A stretch of 64,000 bases of DNA, from the NCBI RefSeq assembly GCF_038096175.1, contig NZ_CP151099.1, positions 5,496,001 through 5,560,000 of the forward strand, given 5' to 3'. Position 1 is the first letter of the stretch. Each line of letters opens with the position of its first letter. The translations under genes were made by a program, and so were the position numbers. Positions 18,693-29,864 of the stretch are shown one piece after another. This DNA comes from Nostoc sp. UHCC 0302 (GTDB taxonomy: Bacteria; Cyanobacteriota; Cyanobacteriia; Cyanobacteriales; Nostocaceae). The notes under the pieces were generated by a model. The model searched no databases. It was not told where the DNA came from and saw nothing but the letters and a program-made list of their open reading frames with translations.

Positions 18693-21600
18693 ATGGTAAC
18701 TACAAGCTCAATTCGCTTTTCTCAGTTCAATGCTTCCTTAAACCGCAATGCTGAAGGTCAGTTAGTAACCGATTTGTCTACTCCTGATAATCAGCAGGCG
18801 AAAGCTGTTGCAGAAATTATTCAGCGCACTAACCCAGATGTATTACTAATTAATGAGTTCGATTACGATCAGGAAAATCCTCTTAAACCAGTCCAACTAT
18901 TTCAACAAAATTATCTTGGCGCTAGCCAAAATGGTGCAACTCCTGTTGATTACCCTTACGTTTATATTGCTCCTTCCAATACAGGTGTTGCTTCCGGGTT
19001 TGATTTAAACAACGACGGCAAAGTAGTTACAACCCCAGGCGTACCAGGATACGGCGATGATGCCTTTGGTTTTGGGAATTTCCCTGGACAATATGGAATG
19101 TTGCTGTTGTCCAAGCATCCCATTGATACTGCTAATGTGCGGACATTTCAAAATTTTCTCTGGAAGGATATGCCGGAGTCTTTGCTACCTAGCATTACCA
19201 CGCCTGATTCCGCAACTCCTTGGTACTCAACAGCAGAACAAAACGCTCTACGCCTCTCCTCTAAAAGTCACTGGGATGTACCCATTGAGGTGAACGGGGA
19301 GACAATTCATATCCTCGCCAGTCACCCCACACCTCCGACGTTTGATGGCGATGAAGACCGCAACGGTAAGCGCAACCACGACGAAATTCGCTTTTGGGCC
19401 GACTACATTACTCCTGGTAAAGGAAATTATATTTATGATGATGCAGGTAAAAAAGGCGGGATTGCTACTGGGTCAAGTTTTGTAATTGTCGGTGACCAGA
19501 ATGCAGACCCCTTAGATGGTGACAGTTATGACAATGCTGTTCGGCAACTGTTGCAGAACCCTGGTATCAATACTAATTTTATCCCCACTAGTGGCGGCGC
19601 TCTGCAACAGGCAGCTTTGCAGGGTGGTGCAAATGACAGTCAAAAAGGTAATTCTTATTTTGATACCGCAGACTTTGCTGATACGGCTCCCGGAAATTTG
19701 CGGACAGACTATGTTTTACCTTCTACTGACTTGAATATTAACAACTCAGCAGTATTTTGGCCGCTCAATACTGACCCGACCTTTCCTTTAGTTGGTACTT
19801 TTCCCTTTCCTAGTTCTGACCATCGTCTAGTTTACGCAGATGTGCAGGTGGGGAAAACAGAAGCTGGTAAAACCATTCCTAATGTCGGATTTTTAGGACA
19901 GGCAGCCTTCCCGACTGGCTTTATTCCTGCTGGTGCAGCGGGAACAGTAAATGGTGTACAAACTCCTGTGGGTGGATTGTCTGGTGTTAGCTACGATGCT
20001 GCGAATAACCGCTACTATGTTATCTCAGATGCTCGTTCTGACAGTAACGGTCTGGCTCGTTTCTACACTTTTACTGCCGACTCTGAGGTTAATTTTACCA
20101 ACGTTACACCTCTAAAGGATAGCGATGGTAAGTTCTTTGCAACTAACAGCCTTGACCCGGAGGATATTGTTTTAACCAACAATGGGACTGTGTTCATTTC
20201 CTCTGAGGGTGAAGTGAATCCAAGTGCAGGTCAGGTTACCAAGCCCTTTGTTAAAGAGTTTTCTCTGGCTACAGGACAAGAGGTGCGAACCTTAACTGTC
20301 CCCACTAAATTCCTACCGATAGTTGAAGATACTAATAATAACGGTGTTGTAGATAGCGCTGATACCCAAATATCAGGTGTCCGCAACAACTTAGCCTTTG
20401 AAAGCCTTACCATCACACCCGATCAGAAAACCCTGTTCACTGCTACAGAAAACGCTCTATTCCAAGATGGGGCTAAAGCTTCTACCACCGATGGTAGCCG
20501 TTCTCGTATTCTCCAGTATAATTTGCAGACTGGACAACCAGAGAAGGAATATTTATACACAACAGATGCATCTGTAACACCGAACCCAAACACAGGCTTT
20601 AGTGACAACGGTTTGGTGGATTTACTAGCACTTGACAACCGTGGCACTTTACTGGCTTTGGAACGTTCTTTTGCAGAAGGTGTGGGCAATACGATCAAAA
20701 TCTATGAAATCACGCTACAAGGTGCAACAGACATTAGTTTCTACGACTCTCTCAATAATCTGAGTGCTGAACAATTAGCAGCAATTACACCTGCTCAAAA
20801 GCGTTTGGTATTGAATTTAAATGACCTAAATTTGCCCAACGGCACAGATAACATCGAAGGCATCACTTTCGGCCCGAAACTTGCAGATGGTCGTCAGTCG
20901 ATTGTGCTGGTAAGTGACAACAACTTCAATCAAAGCCAATTTACCCAAATTCTTACTTTGGATGCAGATATCGTGAATACCGCAATTCTTACAGTAGAAA
21001 CCCGTCCAGACTTGTTTAATGATGACTCACTACCAAGAGATCAGCGGGCTGATGCTGATGACCCTGCTATTTATGTGAATGCAAGCAATTCTGCTGATAG
21101 CTTAGTGCTAACAGTGGTGAAAAATGCCGGACTGCGGGTTTATGATTTGTCTGGAAATTTGGTGCAGGAAATTAATCCGGGTGGCATTCATTATAACAAC
21201 ATCGACTTGCAGTATGGGTTTAAATTGGGTGGTCAATCTGTAGATATTGCCGTAGCTAGCGATCGCCAAAATGATAAACTAGCAATCTTCAAAATTAACC
21301 CTAATGCTAAAGCCGATGGTAAATACTTAGAAGAAATTACCGATAGCAGTATTGGCACTCTCTTCCAAGCACCACCTTTTAGTGAGCCATATTCTACATC
21401 ATCTCGCAGTGCTTACGGCGTTGCCTTGTACCGTAGCCCGATCACGAATGATTACTACGCCTTTGTCAACCGCCGAGAAACCGGAGATGTCGCCCAGTTC
21501 AAACTGATAGATAAAGGTAACGGCAAAATAGGTGCTGAACGGGTGCGGGAGTTCACTATTCCCACAACTGAAGGACGCGAACCCCAAACTGAAGGGATGG

Positions 21601-24600
21601 TAGTAGACCAAGAAACAGGCTTCCTCTACATTGGACAGGAAGATGTCGGTATTTGGAAGTTCCAAGCAGAACCAGATGGTAGCAATACTGGTAAATTAGT
21701 TGACCGCGTTAAAGCTCTAGGTGGTACTCACCTCACCGAAGATGTCGAAGGATTGACTATCTACTATGGTGCAAACGGTACAGGCTACCTGCTAGCATCC
21801 AGCCAAGGTGATAATACGTTTGTTGCTTACACCCGCGAAGGTAACAACGAATATCTGGGTAACTTTGCTGTAGGTAACAATGGCTCAATTGACAGTGTGC
21901 AGCAGTCAGATGGTGCTGATGTAGTTAACGTCCCATTGGGGTCGAATTTCCCTTATGGTTTATTTGTTACTCAAGATGGTGATAACGAACCTGCGAAAAT
22001 CGTCGATGGTGAAAATATCAAATCTAACTTTAAGTTAGTGCCTTGGGAAAATATTGCCAATGCCTTACCAACTCCGCTGAAGATTGACACCACCAGTTAC
22101 GATCCTCGCAATCCCAACGCCATAGTTGAAACTGCCCCCAAGGTAACACTCAAAGGTTTCGCTTCCCTCCCTGCTGATACCTTTGCTGAAGGCCCTCCAT
22201 CGGGTAGCGCGATCGCAGGTGATACTAACGGGCGGAAAGTTCCATTTGCAAAACAGCCGATTCAAGGGTTTAGTGGTGTTCAAATTGCTGATGATAATTC
22301 CTTCTGGTTCCTTTCTGACAACGGTTTTGGTCAAAAGAGCAATAGCGCTGATTTTCTTTTGCGGATTTATCACCTTGACCCCAGTTTCCGAGGTGCAGAA
22401 GCTCAAGGTGATGGAAGCGTCAAGGTGTTGGACTTTATCCAATTGTCTGACCCTGACAAAAAAGCTCCTTTCCAGATTATTAATGAAAATAGTAGTACTC
22501 GCCTCTTAACTGGTGCAGATTTTGATGTTGAATCTTTAGCAGTTGCCGCAGATGGTACATTCTGGATTGGCGATGAGTTTGGCCCCTATATCCTGCACTT
22601 CGATGCTACAGGCAAACTCCTAGATACCCCCGTTGCCACACCCAATATCACCAGTCTCAACACTTTGACAGGCGAAGCGCCAATTGTGATTGGACACCGG
22701 GGTGCTAGCGGTGAACTGCCAGAACACACAATAGGATCTTACAAGCGGGCAATTGAACGCGGCGCTGACTTCATTGAACCTGATTTAGTTTCTACCAAAG
22801 ATGGTGTACTTATTGCGCGTCACGAGCCGAATATAATAGATACCACTGATGTAGCAGATCATCCAGAGTTTGCTGACCGTAAAAAGACCAAAATCATCGA
22901 CGGAGTTGAGCAAACAGGCTTTTTTACTGAAGACTTTACCTTAGAGGAAATCAAGACGCTAAAAGCGATTATGCCGAAAGGCTTTCCTCAGCGTCCCCAG
23001 GCGTTTAACGGTTTGTATGAAATTCCTACCTTTGAAGAAATCATCGATTTAGTTAAACAGGTAGAAGCGGAAAGTGCGGTCTTGGGGTCTCCCCAAGAGG
23101 AGCAACTTTCCAAGACAAAGGATACAGGTCGGAAAATCGGCATTTATCCAGAAACGAAGCATCCAACTTACTTTGACTCCATTGGTCTGTCGCTGGAAGA
23201 ACCCCTGTTAGCCACTTTGGAAAAAACTGGGTTTACTGACCCGAATCGAGTGTTTATCCAGTCTTTTGAAACCAGCAACCTCAAAGAACTAAATCAGAAA
23301 ACTGATATCCCTCTGATTCAGTTGTTGGATGCTTATGATGTCAAAGACGATGGTTCGCTGATTGAAACTCAGCCTTACGATTTAGTCGCTAAGGGTGATT
23401 CTCGGACTTATGCAGACTTAAGGACACCCCAAGGTTTACAAGAAATTGCCACCTATGCTGATGGTATTGGCCCCTGGAAGCGGATGATTGTCTCGGTGAA
23501 GACAGTCGATGCAAATGGTGATGGGAAACCAGATGACTTAAATAGTGATGGTGTCATCAATGATGCTGATAAGGTTCTCACAGAACCAACTTCCCTAGTC
23601 AAAGATGCTCATGAAGCAGGTTTATTAGTACACCCCTATACCTTCCGTAACGAAGACCAGTATCTAGCATCAGACTACGAAAGTAATTTAGAAGCGGAGT
23701 TCAAGCAATATATAAATCTAGGTGTTGATGGTTACTTCACCGATTTTCCGGGAACAGGCGACTTAGTGCGCGACCAATTAACTGGACAGTTTGTGAGGTC
23801 GCCGCAAAACCCCGATGTACTTAAAAAGACTGAGTTTCAAACCTTAGATGGTAATGCGCCAATAGTCATCGGTCATCGGGGCGCCAGTGGTTCGCGTCCA
23901 GAACACACCTTAGAATCATATAAATTAGCGATCGCAGATGGAGCTGATTTCATTGAACCAGATTTGGTTGCTACTAAAGATGGCTATTTGGTAGCGCGTC
24001 ACGAAAACGACATTTCTGGAACCACTGATGTTGCCAAACATCCAGAATTTGCAGACCGCAAAACTACCAAAATTATTGATGGTAACCCTGTTACAGGTTG
24101 GTTTACTGAAGACTTTACCTTAGCAGAACTCAAAACTCTCAATGCCGTTGAACGTCTACCCGCCTTACGCGGAACGGAATACGACGATGATGGATTGAAA
24201 ATTCCTACCCTAAATGAAATCATCGATTTGGTGAAACAAGTAGAGGCGGAAACAGGTCGTAAAATTGGCATTTATCCTGAAACCAAGCATCCTACTTACT
24301 TTGAAAATCTGGGCATCAACTTGGGTCAGAAGTTGGTTGATACACTAGTTGACAAACAGTTCACAGATCCAAAACGGGTATTCATCCAATCCTTCGAGGT
24401 CAGTAATCTCAAGGAACTGAAACAAGAAATATTGCCGAAAGCAGGAATTGATCTGCCACTAGTTCAGCTATTTGGTGGCGCAACCAGCCAACCCTATGAT
24501 TTTGTTGTCAGTGGTGACTTTCGTACTTACAGCGACCTCACCAAACCGACAGAACTGGCTAGTATTGCCACTTATGCCACAGGAATTGGCCCCGACAAAC

Positions 24601-26507
24601 GCTTGATTGTTCCCGCAGAGACAGTAGATCGCAATAATGATGGTACACCGGATGACCTGAATGAAGACGGCACAATCAGCGACGCTGATAGAGTTTTAGG
24701 TACTCCGACCACCTTGGTGAAAGATGCCCATGATACAGGCTTATTAGTACATCCCTACACTTTCCGCAGCGAAGACTTTTTCTTAGCATCAGATTACAAC
24801 GGTGACCTGAAAAAGGAATTTGAACAGTTCATCAATTTAGGCGTTGATGGCTACTTCACAGACTTCCCCGGTACAGGCGACCTCGTGCGTGATCAATTTG
24901 TCGGTGAGCCAGCTGTCTCCAACCTTGGTAGTTCCAAAGGATTTGAAGGACTAGCAATTAGTCCTGACAAGAAAACCCTGTATCCTTTATTAGAAGGTAC
25001 TGTTACTGGTGACCCTGCTGGTTCGCTGCGAATCTACAAATTTGATGTAGCATCTGAGCAGTTTCAAGGTCTACAAGGCTTCTATCATCTAGAAGACCCC
25101 AATAACTCCATTGGCGATTTTACTGCTGTTAACGAAAATGAATATCTCGTAATTGAGCGAGACAATGGTCAAGGTGATACTGCCAAGTTCAAGAAGATAT
25201 TCAAAGTTGACTTATCCAAAAAAGATGCCAACGGCTTTGTTGTCAAAGAAGAAATCGCTGATTTACTGAATATTCAAGACCCCAATGACTTGAATAAAGA
25301 TGGCAGCACTAAGTTTATCTTTCCCTTTCAAACCATTGAAGATGTGTTGGTACTGGATGCTAAAACTATTTTGGTTGCCAACGATAATAATTATCCTTTT
25401 TCAGAGGGACGAGTGAGGGGAATTGACAATAATGAAATCATCACTTTGGAACTAGAAAAACCGCTAAACTTGGCTACTCCAAATTTGACCAAGAATGATG
25501 ACAATATCTTCAATATTTTTGGTGTTGGTGTCAAACAAACACTCCAACTTAGCCTCACGGGGTACACTTCTAATTTTGTAGATGAACTAGGAGTCTTTAC
25601 AGTTGATGATGACGCTGGAAACATTAATGGGATTGCCCCAGATTCTCCAGAATATGCCAAAGCGGCTTTAGATAGAGCAAAGGTAATTTTCTCTGGCTTA
25701 GCCAATGCTCCCAATGGCTTTGATACTGATGTTACACGCCTGCTGCAATTTACAAATGGTGAGCAACTGAGATTTTATTTAGTCAGAAATAGTACAACTG
25801 ATGCTGTAAAAGCCGGAGTCACTCCAACCTCAGACATACTATTTTCTAATGCCACAAATTTCCAAGCGAAAAACTTAGATAATAATGGCTTCTCTTTAGC
25901 TTGGGAAGATGGTTCTACTAACAACGCTGCTGACTTCAAGGATTTGGTTGTCAAAGTTCAACCAACAAATAAAGCTCTTCCTCTAGGTCTTAGTTTGCAA
26001 GGTTTACCACAAGGAGAACTCTTAGATTTACGGGATGTTACACAACAAGTAAATGCTAAATTCGTCGTTAATAGAGACGGTGGTTACAACAATTACATCA
26101 GCTTCTATCGAGTGGCTGATGAGAATGGTGGTATTGATACTAACGGTGATGATAAAGCAGATATTCTCGTAGGGCAAGCTGGTTATGCTCAAGCCGCCGT
26201 GCATGAGCGTGTTCCAGGAGTTGAGTTGACCGTGAATAACCAGGGTACAGCAACTTACACCAGCTCTTTTGAGCCTGGTTCCATCTTTGCACCATTAATT
26301 ATTATCAATGGTAGACCAGAGGCAATTCTTGATAACAATCCTAATAACAATCCGGCGGTTTACTTCCCATTCTTGGGCGCTAACCCAGATAAAGTAGATC
26401 ACATTAACTTGTTAGGGAATAACACCTTTGGCTTTGAGGATTTAGTAAAAGGCGGTGACAAAGACTATAACGATTTTATTGTGCAAGTTGATTTGAGTAT
26501 TGCTTAA
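18693..26507 (+). CDS. Giant multidomain phosphoesterase (EEP, phytase, two GDPD, DUF4114)
   Basis: This 2604-residue protein has no signal peptide. In order: an endonuclease/exonuclease/phosphatase domain (about 1-390; [16 protein letters not shown]), an esterase-like-of-phytase domain (about 391-765), a beta-propeller phytase (about 766-1120; [21 protein letters not shown]), the first part of another esterase-like domain (about 1150-1316), two glycerophosphodiester phosphodiesterase domains (about 1328-1700 and 1719-2070; each with GHRGASG, FIEPDLV and ARHE), the rest of the esterase-like domain (about 2078-2256) and a DUF4114 C-terminus ([11 protein letters not shown]). Substrates would include phytate, glycerophosphodiesters and other phosphodiesters. 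Each GDPD carries an EF-hand-like insert. It follows the nuclease gene by 146 bp. Type I secretion is inferred from the C-terminus and the lack of a Sec signal. Confidence 0.92.
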   Translation: MVTTSSIRFSQFNASLNRNAEGQLVTDLSTPDNQQAKAVAEIIQRTNPDVLLINEFDYDQENPLKPVQLFQQNYLGASQNGATPVDYPYVYIAPSNTGVASGFDLNNDGKVVTTPGVPGYGDDAFGFGNFPGQYGMLLLSKHPIDTANVRTFQNFLWKDMPESLLPSITTPDSATPWYSTAEQNALRLSSKSHWDVPIEVNGETIHILASHPTPPTFDGDEDRNGKRNHDEIRFWADYITPGKGNYIYDDAGKKGGIATGSSFVIVGDQNADPLDGDSYDNAVRQLLQNPGINTNFIPTSGGALQQAALQGGANDSQKGNSYFDTADFADTAPGNLRTDYVLPSTDLNINNSAVFWPLNTDPTFPLVGTFPFPSSDHRLVYADVQVGKTEAGKTIPNVGFLGQAAFPTGFIPAGAAGTVNGVQTPVGGLSGVSYDAANNRYYVISDARSDSNGLARFYTFTADSEVNFTNVTPLKDSDGKFFATNSLDPEDIVLTNNGTVFISSEGEVNPSAGQVTKPFVKEFSLATGQEVRTLTVPTKFLPIVEDTNNNGVVDSADTQISGVRNNLAFESLTITPDQKTLFTATENALFQDGAKASTTDGSRSRILQYNLQTGQPEKEYLYTTDASVTPNPNTGFSDNGLVDLLALDNRGTLLALERSFAEGVGNTIKIYEITLQGATDISFYDSLNNLSAEQLAAITPAQKRLVLNLNDLNLPNGTDNIEGITFGPKLADGRQSIVLVSDNNFNQSQFTQILTLDADIVNTAILTVETRPDLFNDDSLPRDQRADADDPAIYVNASNSADSLVLTVVKNAGLRVYDLSGNLVQEINPGGIHYNNIDLQYGFKLGGQSVDIAVASDRQNDKLAIFKINPNAKADGKYLEEITDSSIGTLFQAPPFSEPYSTSSRSAYGVALYRSPITNDYYAFVNRRETGDVAQFKLIDKGNGKIGAERVREFTIPTTEGREPQTEGMVVDQETGFLYIGQEDVGIWKFQAEPDGSNTGKLVDRVKALGGTHLTEDVEGLTIYYGANGTGYLLASSQGDNTFVAYTREGNNEYLGNFAVGNNGSIDSVQQSDGADVVNVPLGSNFPYGLFVTQDGDNEPAKIVDGENIKSNFKLVPWENIANALPTPLKIDTTSYDPRNPNAIVETAPKVTLKGFASLPADTFAEGPPSGSAIAGDTNGRKVPFAKQPIQGFSGVQIADDNSFWFLSDNGFGQKSNSADFLLRIYHLDPSFRGAEAQGDGSVKVLDFIQLSDPDKKAPFQIINENSSTRLLTGADFDVESLAVAADGTFWIGDEFGPYILHFDATGKLLDTPVATPNITSLNTLTGEAPIVIGHRGASGELPEHTIGSYKRAIERGADFIEPDLVSTKDGVLIARHEPNIIDTTDVADHPEFADRKKTKIIDGVEQTGFFTEDFTLEEIKTLKAIMPKGFPQRPQAFNGLYEIPTFEEIIDLVKQVEAESAVLGSPQEEQLSKTKDTGRKIGIYPETKHPTYFDSIGLSLEEPLLATLEKTGFTDPNRVFIQSFETSNLKELNQKTDIPLIQLLDAYDVKDDGSLIETQPYDLVAKGDSRTYADLRTPQGLQEIATYADGIGPWKRMIVSVKTVDANGDGKPDDLNSDGVINDADKVLTEPTSLVKDAHEAGLLVHPYTFRNEDQYLASDYESNLEAEFKQYINLGVDGYFTDFPGTGDLVRDQLTGQFVRSPQNPDVLKKTEFQTLDGNAPIVIGHRGASGSRPEHTLESYKLAIADGADFIEPDLVATKDGYLVARHENDISGTTDVAKHPEFADRKTTKIIDGNPVTGWFTEDFTLAELKTLNAVERLPALRGTEYDDDGLKIPTLNEIIDLVKQVEAETGRKIGIYPETKHPTYFENLGINLGQKLVDTLVDKQFTDPKRVFIQSFEVSNLKELKQEILPKAGIDLPLVQLFGGATSQPYDFVVSGDFRTYSDLTKPTELASIATYATGIGPDKRLIVPAETVDRNNDGTPDDLNEDGTISDADRVLGTPTTLVKDAHDTGLLVHPYTFRSEDFFLASDYNGDLKKEFEQFINLGVDGYFTDFPGTGDLVRDQFVGEPAVSNLGSSKGFEGLAISPDKKTLYPLLEGTVTGDPAGSLRIYKFDVASEQFQGLQGFYHLEDPNNSIGDFTAVNENEYLVIERDNGQGDTAKFKKIFKVDLSKKDANGFVVKEEIADLLNIQDPNDLNKDGSTKFIFPFQTIEDVLVLDAKTILVANDNNYPFSEGRVRGIDNNEIITLELEKPLNLATPNLTKNDDNIFNIFGVGVKQTLQLSLTGYTSNFVDELGVFTVDDDAGNINGIAPDSPEYAKAALDRAKVIFSGLANAPNGFDTDVTRLLQFTNGEQLRFYLVRNSTTDAVKAGVTPTSDILFSNATNFQAKNLDNNGFSLAWEDGSTNNAADFKDLVVKVQPTNKALPLGLSLQGLPQGELLDLRDVTQQVNAKFVVNRDGGYNNYISFYRVADENGGIDTNGDDKADILVGQAGYAQAAVHERVPGVELTVNNQGTATYTSSFEPGSIFAPLIIINGRPEAILDNNPNNNPAVYFPFLGANPDKVDHINLLGNNTFGFEDLVKGGDKDYNDFIVQVDLSIA
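23073..23123. repeat. 51-bp in-frame repeat insertion inside the first GDPD domain
   Basis: The two GDPD copies of this gene align codon by codon around GTAGA(A/G)GCGGAA and ACAGGTCG. The first copy has 51 extra bases between them, containing GTGCGGTCTTGGGGT and CCCCAAGAGGAGCAACT, a core typical of dispersed Nostoc-type repeats. It adds 17 residues (SAVLGSPQ to KTKD) without breaking the frame. Confidence 0.85.
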
Positions 26508-26547
26508 CAAAGTAATCTCAAAATCAAGTAATTCCTGAGTAGAACCT

Positions 26548-26586
26548 AACAACCTCATCCTTTGAGCAGGATGAGGTTGTTTTATT
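26548..26586 (+). terminator. Rho-independent terminator of the giant phosphoesterase gene
   Basis: AACAACCTCATCC (26548-26560) pairs perfectly with GGATGAGGTTGTT (26569-26581) over an 8-base loop and runs into a T-rich tail, 41 bp past the stop codon. Confidence 0.85.
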
Positions 26587-26588
26587 AT

Positions 26589-26627
26589 CCCCAGTAGAGA
26601 CGTTGCAATGCAACATCTCTACTGGGG
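26589..26627. repeat. Palindromic dispersed repeat
   Basis: CCCCAGTAGAGACGTTGCA is followed almost directly by its reverse complement with one mismatch, in a 39-base palindrome. The core GTAGAGACGTTGCA is a widespread repeat type in Nostoc-like genomes. Confidence 0.7.
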
Positions 26628-26723
26628 TTGTAGCGGTGACAAAGATTGTAATGATGTAATCCGTGCGTGTAAATTTGAGTATCTCTACTGTGTAATATGA
26701 AAATTAAATAATTACTATCCAAA

Positions 26724-26762
26724 ATCCCACATCCTCATTTCGTAAGCGAAGTGGGTTTTTTA
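26724..26762 (+). terminator. Terminator-like hairpin
   Basis: CCCAC pairs with GTGGG and TTCG with CGAA around a TAAG loop, with an unpaired 8-base bulge on the left, followed by TTTTTT. It stands about 215 bp past the phosphoesterase stop, after the stronger terminator. Confidence 0.45.
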
Positions 26763-26985
26763 TAAATAATTGGGAAAACTCAATATTAATTCGCTTGGTG
26801 GCATGGGGAAACTTGATTAAGTGTAAACATACAATACTTTGTTGTATTTATATCCAAATTAGTACTGATTTTTATATTTAAACAATAATTCCCAGGCAAT
26901 TTATGAAATTACCGTAAAATTTACTAGTTAAAGGCTCCTTTGGACGTAAAAATCGTCACTCTTTTAATCGGGGATAGCAAATGTT

Positions 26986-29124
26986 ATGACAGAAAATATT
27001 CTAAATTTTGTAGAAGTTAAAAAACAGGATTTCGATGGTGTCGAAGGGCTGAGTTTTCCCAACTACGCCACCCTCAGTCCCGACGGGAAATTTCTCTATA
27101 CTGCCTCGCTTGGTGACTCAGCGGTGGCAGTATTTGGGCGGGATACGATTACAGGTAAACTCAGTTTCGTAGAATTTCAAGAAGATGAGACAGATGGTGT
27201 AGATGGGCTGCTTGGTGCTTACTCTCTCACCATTAGCCCTGACGGCAATTTCCTCTATGCCACTGGCGTTGGTGACTCGGCGGTGGTAGCATTTCGGCGA
27301 GATTCGACCACAGGCAAACTCAGTTTTATAGAATTTAAAGAAGATGACAAAGACGGTATTGATGGGCTTGGTGGAGCCAACTCTGTCAGCATCAGCCCTG
27401 ATGGTAAATTCCTCTATGCTACTGGAGCTGGTGAGTCAGCAGTAGCAGTATTTAGGCGGGATATAACCACAGGAAAACTCAGTTTTGTAGAAGTTAAAAA
27501 GAGTGAGCTTGATGCTGTTGATGGGCTGGGTGGTGTAAACTCTGTCACCATCAGCCCTGATGGTAAATTCCTTTATACTGCTGGCTCTGATGATTCGGCG
27601 GTATCGGTGTTTGGGCGAGATACGACTACAGGCAAACTCAGTTTCGTAGAAATTCAAATAGATGACACAGACGGTGTTGATGGGCTTGATGGTGCAAACT
27701 CCATTACCATCAGTCCTGACGGCAACTTCCTTTATGCTTCCGGAGGCAATGAGTCGGCAATAGCGGTATTTCGACGGAATACCGCTACAGGCAGGCTTAG
27801 TTTCCTACAAGTTATTAAAGATGACACAGACGGTGTTGATGGGCTTGGTTTTGCCAACTTTGTCACCGTCAGCCCTAACGGCAACTTTCTTTATACTTCC
27901 GGAGGTAGTGACTCAGCGGTAGCTGTGTTTCGGCGGAATAAGACTACAGGTAAGCTCAGTTTCGTACAAGTTGTCAAAGATGACACAGACGGTGTTGATG
28001 GGCTTAGTAGCGTCGTCTCTCTCACAGTCAGCCCTGACGGTAAATCTCTTTATGCAGCCGGATTTGGTGAATCTGCGGTGTCAGTGTTTAGTATCTCTGA
28101 TAATACTCAACTGCTTAATGATCAAGATCAAGATATCTTCACCATCATAAGCAAGGGTGATAAAGCAAGACTTAAAGTTGAACTGACAGGGCATAGTTCT
28201 CAACAGTTATATGAACTGGGAGTATTTACTGTAGATGATGAAGAAGGCAACATTCAAGGTATTGCTCCTGGTGCTGCTGGTTACGCGGAAGCTGCCTTAA
28301 AACGTGCCAAAGTCATTTTCTCCTCGCTTGCCAATCTCCCCAATGGATTTAATGGCGACTTAAGCAGCCTACTGGAATATACTTCAGGTGATCATCTTAG
28401 ATTTTACTTAGTACGCAACAGCACCACTGATTCTATTCTGGCTGGGAAAGCGGCTTTTACAGACGTACTGATTGCTGACCCAACCAATGTTAAGATACAA
28501 AACTTAGGTAATAATGGCTTCTCCCTAGCTTGGAAAGATAGTAGTGCTGACTTCCAGGATTTGGTTGCGAACATTCAAGCCACAGATGAAGAGTTACCTC
28601 TGGGCGCATCTGTGCAAGGACAGCAACAAGGAGAATTGATTGATTTACGGAATGTTACACAACCAGTAAAAGCTGAGTTTAAGGTCAATAGAGAAGCTAG
28701 ATACAATAACTATGTGGGATTTTATCAGGTAGTTGATGAGAGTGGTGGGATTGACACTAACGCTGATGGTAAACCAGATATTCTAGTCGGACAACCTGGT
28801 TATCTTGAAGCTGCGATTCGCGGACGTGTTGCGGGTATTGATCTAACAGTGAAAAACCAACGCACTGCAACTTATGTAGGTACTTTTGAGCCTGGTTCTA
28901 TCTTTGCACCATTTATTATTATTTATAATACACCCGATATATTTCTCGATGAAGACACCAAAGGTGATCCAGCAGTATATTTTCCATTCTTGGGTGCTAA
29001 CTCTGACCAAACAGATCATATTCGTTTATTAGGGAATAACACCTTTGGCTTTGAGGATTTAGCCTATGGGGGTGACAGAGATTTTAACGATGTGATTGTG
29101 CGTGTCAACTTGAGCATTACTTAA
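26986..29124 (+). CDS. Seven-bladed beta-propeller protein with DUF4114 C-terminus
   Basis: This 712-residue protein has seven repeats of about 53 residues in its first 375 residues. Each carries DGVDGL, SPDGKFLY and SAVAVF motifs and ends in TTGKLSFV, a pattern like lactonase/YVTN-type propellers. The rest (about 380-712) is a DUF4114-type domain with [25 protein letters not shown] and GGDRDFNDVIVRV. The same domain ends the upstream 2604-residue protein, so both probably share an export or surface-anchoring mode. There is no signal peptide. No catalytic residues can be named; it may bind extracellular ligands or other cargo. Confidence 0.85.
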   Translation: MTENILNFVEVKKQDFDGVEGLSFPNYATLSPDGKFLYTASLGDSAVAVFGRDTITGKLSFVEFQEDETDGVDGLLGAYSLTISPDGNFLYATGVGDSAVVAFRRDSTTGKLSFIEFKEDDKDGIDGLGGANSVSISPDGKFLYATGAGESAVAVFRRDITTGKLSFVEVKKSELDAVDGLGGVNSVTISPDGKFLYTAGSDDSAVSVFGRDTTTGKLSFVEIQIDDTDGVDGLDGANSITISPDGNFLYASGGNESAIAVFRRNTATGRLSFLQVIKDDTDGVDGLGFANFVTVSPNGNFLYTSGGSDSAVAVFRRNKTTGKLSFVQVVKDDTDGVDGLSSVVSLTVSPDGKSLYAAGFGESAVSVFSISDNTQLLNDQDQDIFTIISKGDKARLKVELTGHSSQQLYELGVFTVDDEEGNIQGIAPGAAGYAEAALKRAKVIFSSLANLPNGFNGDLSSLLEYTSGDHLRFYLVRNSTTDSILAGKAAFTDVLIADPTNVKIQNLGNNGFSLAWKDSSADFQDLVANIQATDEELPLGASVQGQQQGELIDLRNVTQPVKAEFKVNREARYNNYVGFYQVVDESGGIDTNADGKPDILVGQPGYLEAAIRGRVAGIDLTVKNQRTATYVGTFEPGSIFAPFIIIYNTPDIFLDEDTKGDPAVYFPFLGANSDQTDHIRLLGNNTFGFEDLAYGGDRDFNDVIVRVNLSIT

Positions 29125-29221
29125 GTATTTACATATTATATAAAAATAATTATACCAACTGTTTGACTGACAAAACTCCAGTAACATAACAGGATGATTT
29201 GACTGGAAACTCCCTTTCGTA

Positions 29222-29266
29222 CTGATTCACAGCCTGCTTGCGTAACGCAAGCAGGCTGTGAATCAG
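29222..29266. repeat. Perfect 21-bp inverted repeat with a 3-base loop
   Basis: The arms at 29222-29242 and 29246-29266 are perfect reverse complements separated by TAA; the inner part reads CCTGCTTGCG / CGCAAGCAGG. No T-run follows. It lies 13 bp before the remaining part of the broken oxygenase gene. Confidence 0.9.
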
Positions 29267-29279
29267 GTGTACCAAAAAG

Positions 29280-29665
29280 TTGCACCCACCGCTGATCCAA
29301 GCAACCCTTGACCCACTCCTAACCAATCCTGAGATAGATATTAATAATTGTTGGGCAATGATTAATGGCAAATTTGCCTTCAACTCAGTTCATGACCACC
29401 CCAATTCATTATTAAGTGGTGTTTACTATGTTAAAGCAGCTAAAGATTCTGGAGGACTATTTTTTCATGATCGGAGAGTCAGCGCCCATCGGTTATTACC
29501 AAAATATTCAGAATTGACCCCTTGGACAATACCAAGCATAACTTACAAACCTACTGAAGGAATATGATTATATTTCCGAGTTGGCTGATGCATGGTGTAG
29601 AGCTTAATTTGACTGATGAAGAAAGAGTTAGTATTAGCTTCAATATTGGTGTTAGACAAAGATAA
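29280..29665 (+). pseudogene. 2OG-Fe(II) oxygenase-like pseudogene (truncated, frameshifted)
   Basis: The first frame encodes NCWAMINGKF, SGVYYVKAAKDSGGLFFHD and related stretches, which match the putative 2OG-Fe(II) oxygenase family known as TIGR02466. It stops at the TGA at 29565-29567. The expected continuation IFPSWLMHGVELNL, with the last histidine ligand, sits in the next frame from 29564 and runs to the stop at 29663-29665. A single-base deletion near 29562 would explain this. The usual N-terminal half of about 100 residues is missing, and the remnant begins just after a perfect hairpin. The gene is therefore broken twice. Confidence 0.75.
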
Positions 29666-29680
29666 TAAAAAGGAATTTAG

Positions 29681-29758
29681 AAAACTCCACCCATAAAGGG
29701 CAAAGTCTGAGCGGAAGATTCTTCCAGGCAGAACTTTGCAAGACAGGGGTGGAGTTTT
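29681..29758. repeat. Nested palindromic element
   Basis: Outer arms AAAACTCCACCC (29681-29692) and GGGTGGAGTTTT (29747-29758) are perfect. Inside, GCAAAGTCTG pairs with CAGAACTTTGC with one bulge, around the palindrome GGAAGATTCTTCC (29713-29725). The 78 bases could fold into one long rod. Confidence 0.82.
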
Positions 29759-29864
29759 AAGAAGTAAAAATGTTTGATACTGATTTCGCCCGTAAAGGGA
29801 CGAGTTCATGTCTAAATCCTATTTGTTATCAACAGTGTTTTACCAGATCAAAAATTAACTAAAA

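Larger units (their letters stand above)
26508..26985. other. Intergenic region with three hairpins
   Basis: Two terminator-like hairpins and one dispersed palindrome are listed separately. The remaining sequence is AT-rich. The promoter of the propeller gene at 26986 probably lies in the last 150 bases; no clear ribosome site is visible. Confidence 0.5.
29125..29864. other. Repeat-rich region around a broken gene
   Basis: This stretch contains a 21-bp perfect hairpin, the remnant of a 2OG-Fe(II) oxygenase gene and a nested palindromic element, each listed separately. No intact gene is supported. Confidence 0.6.
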
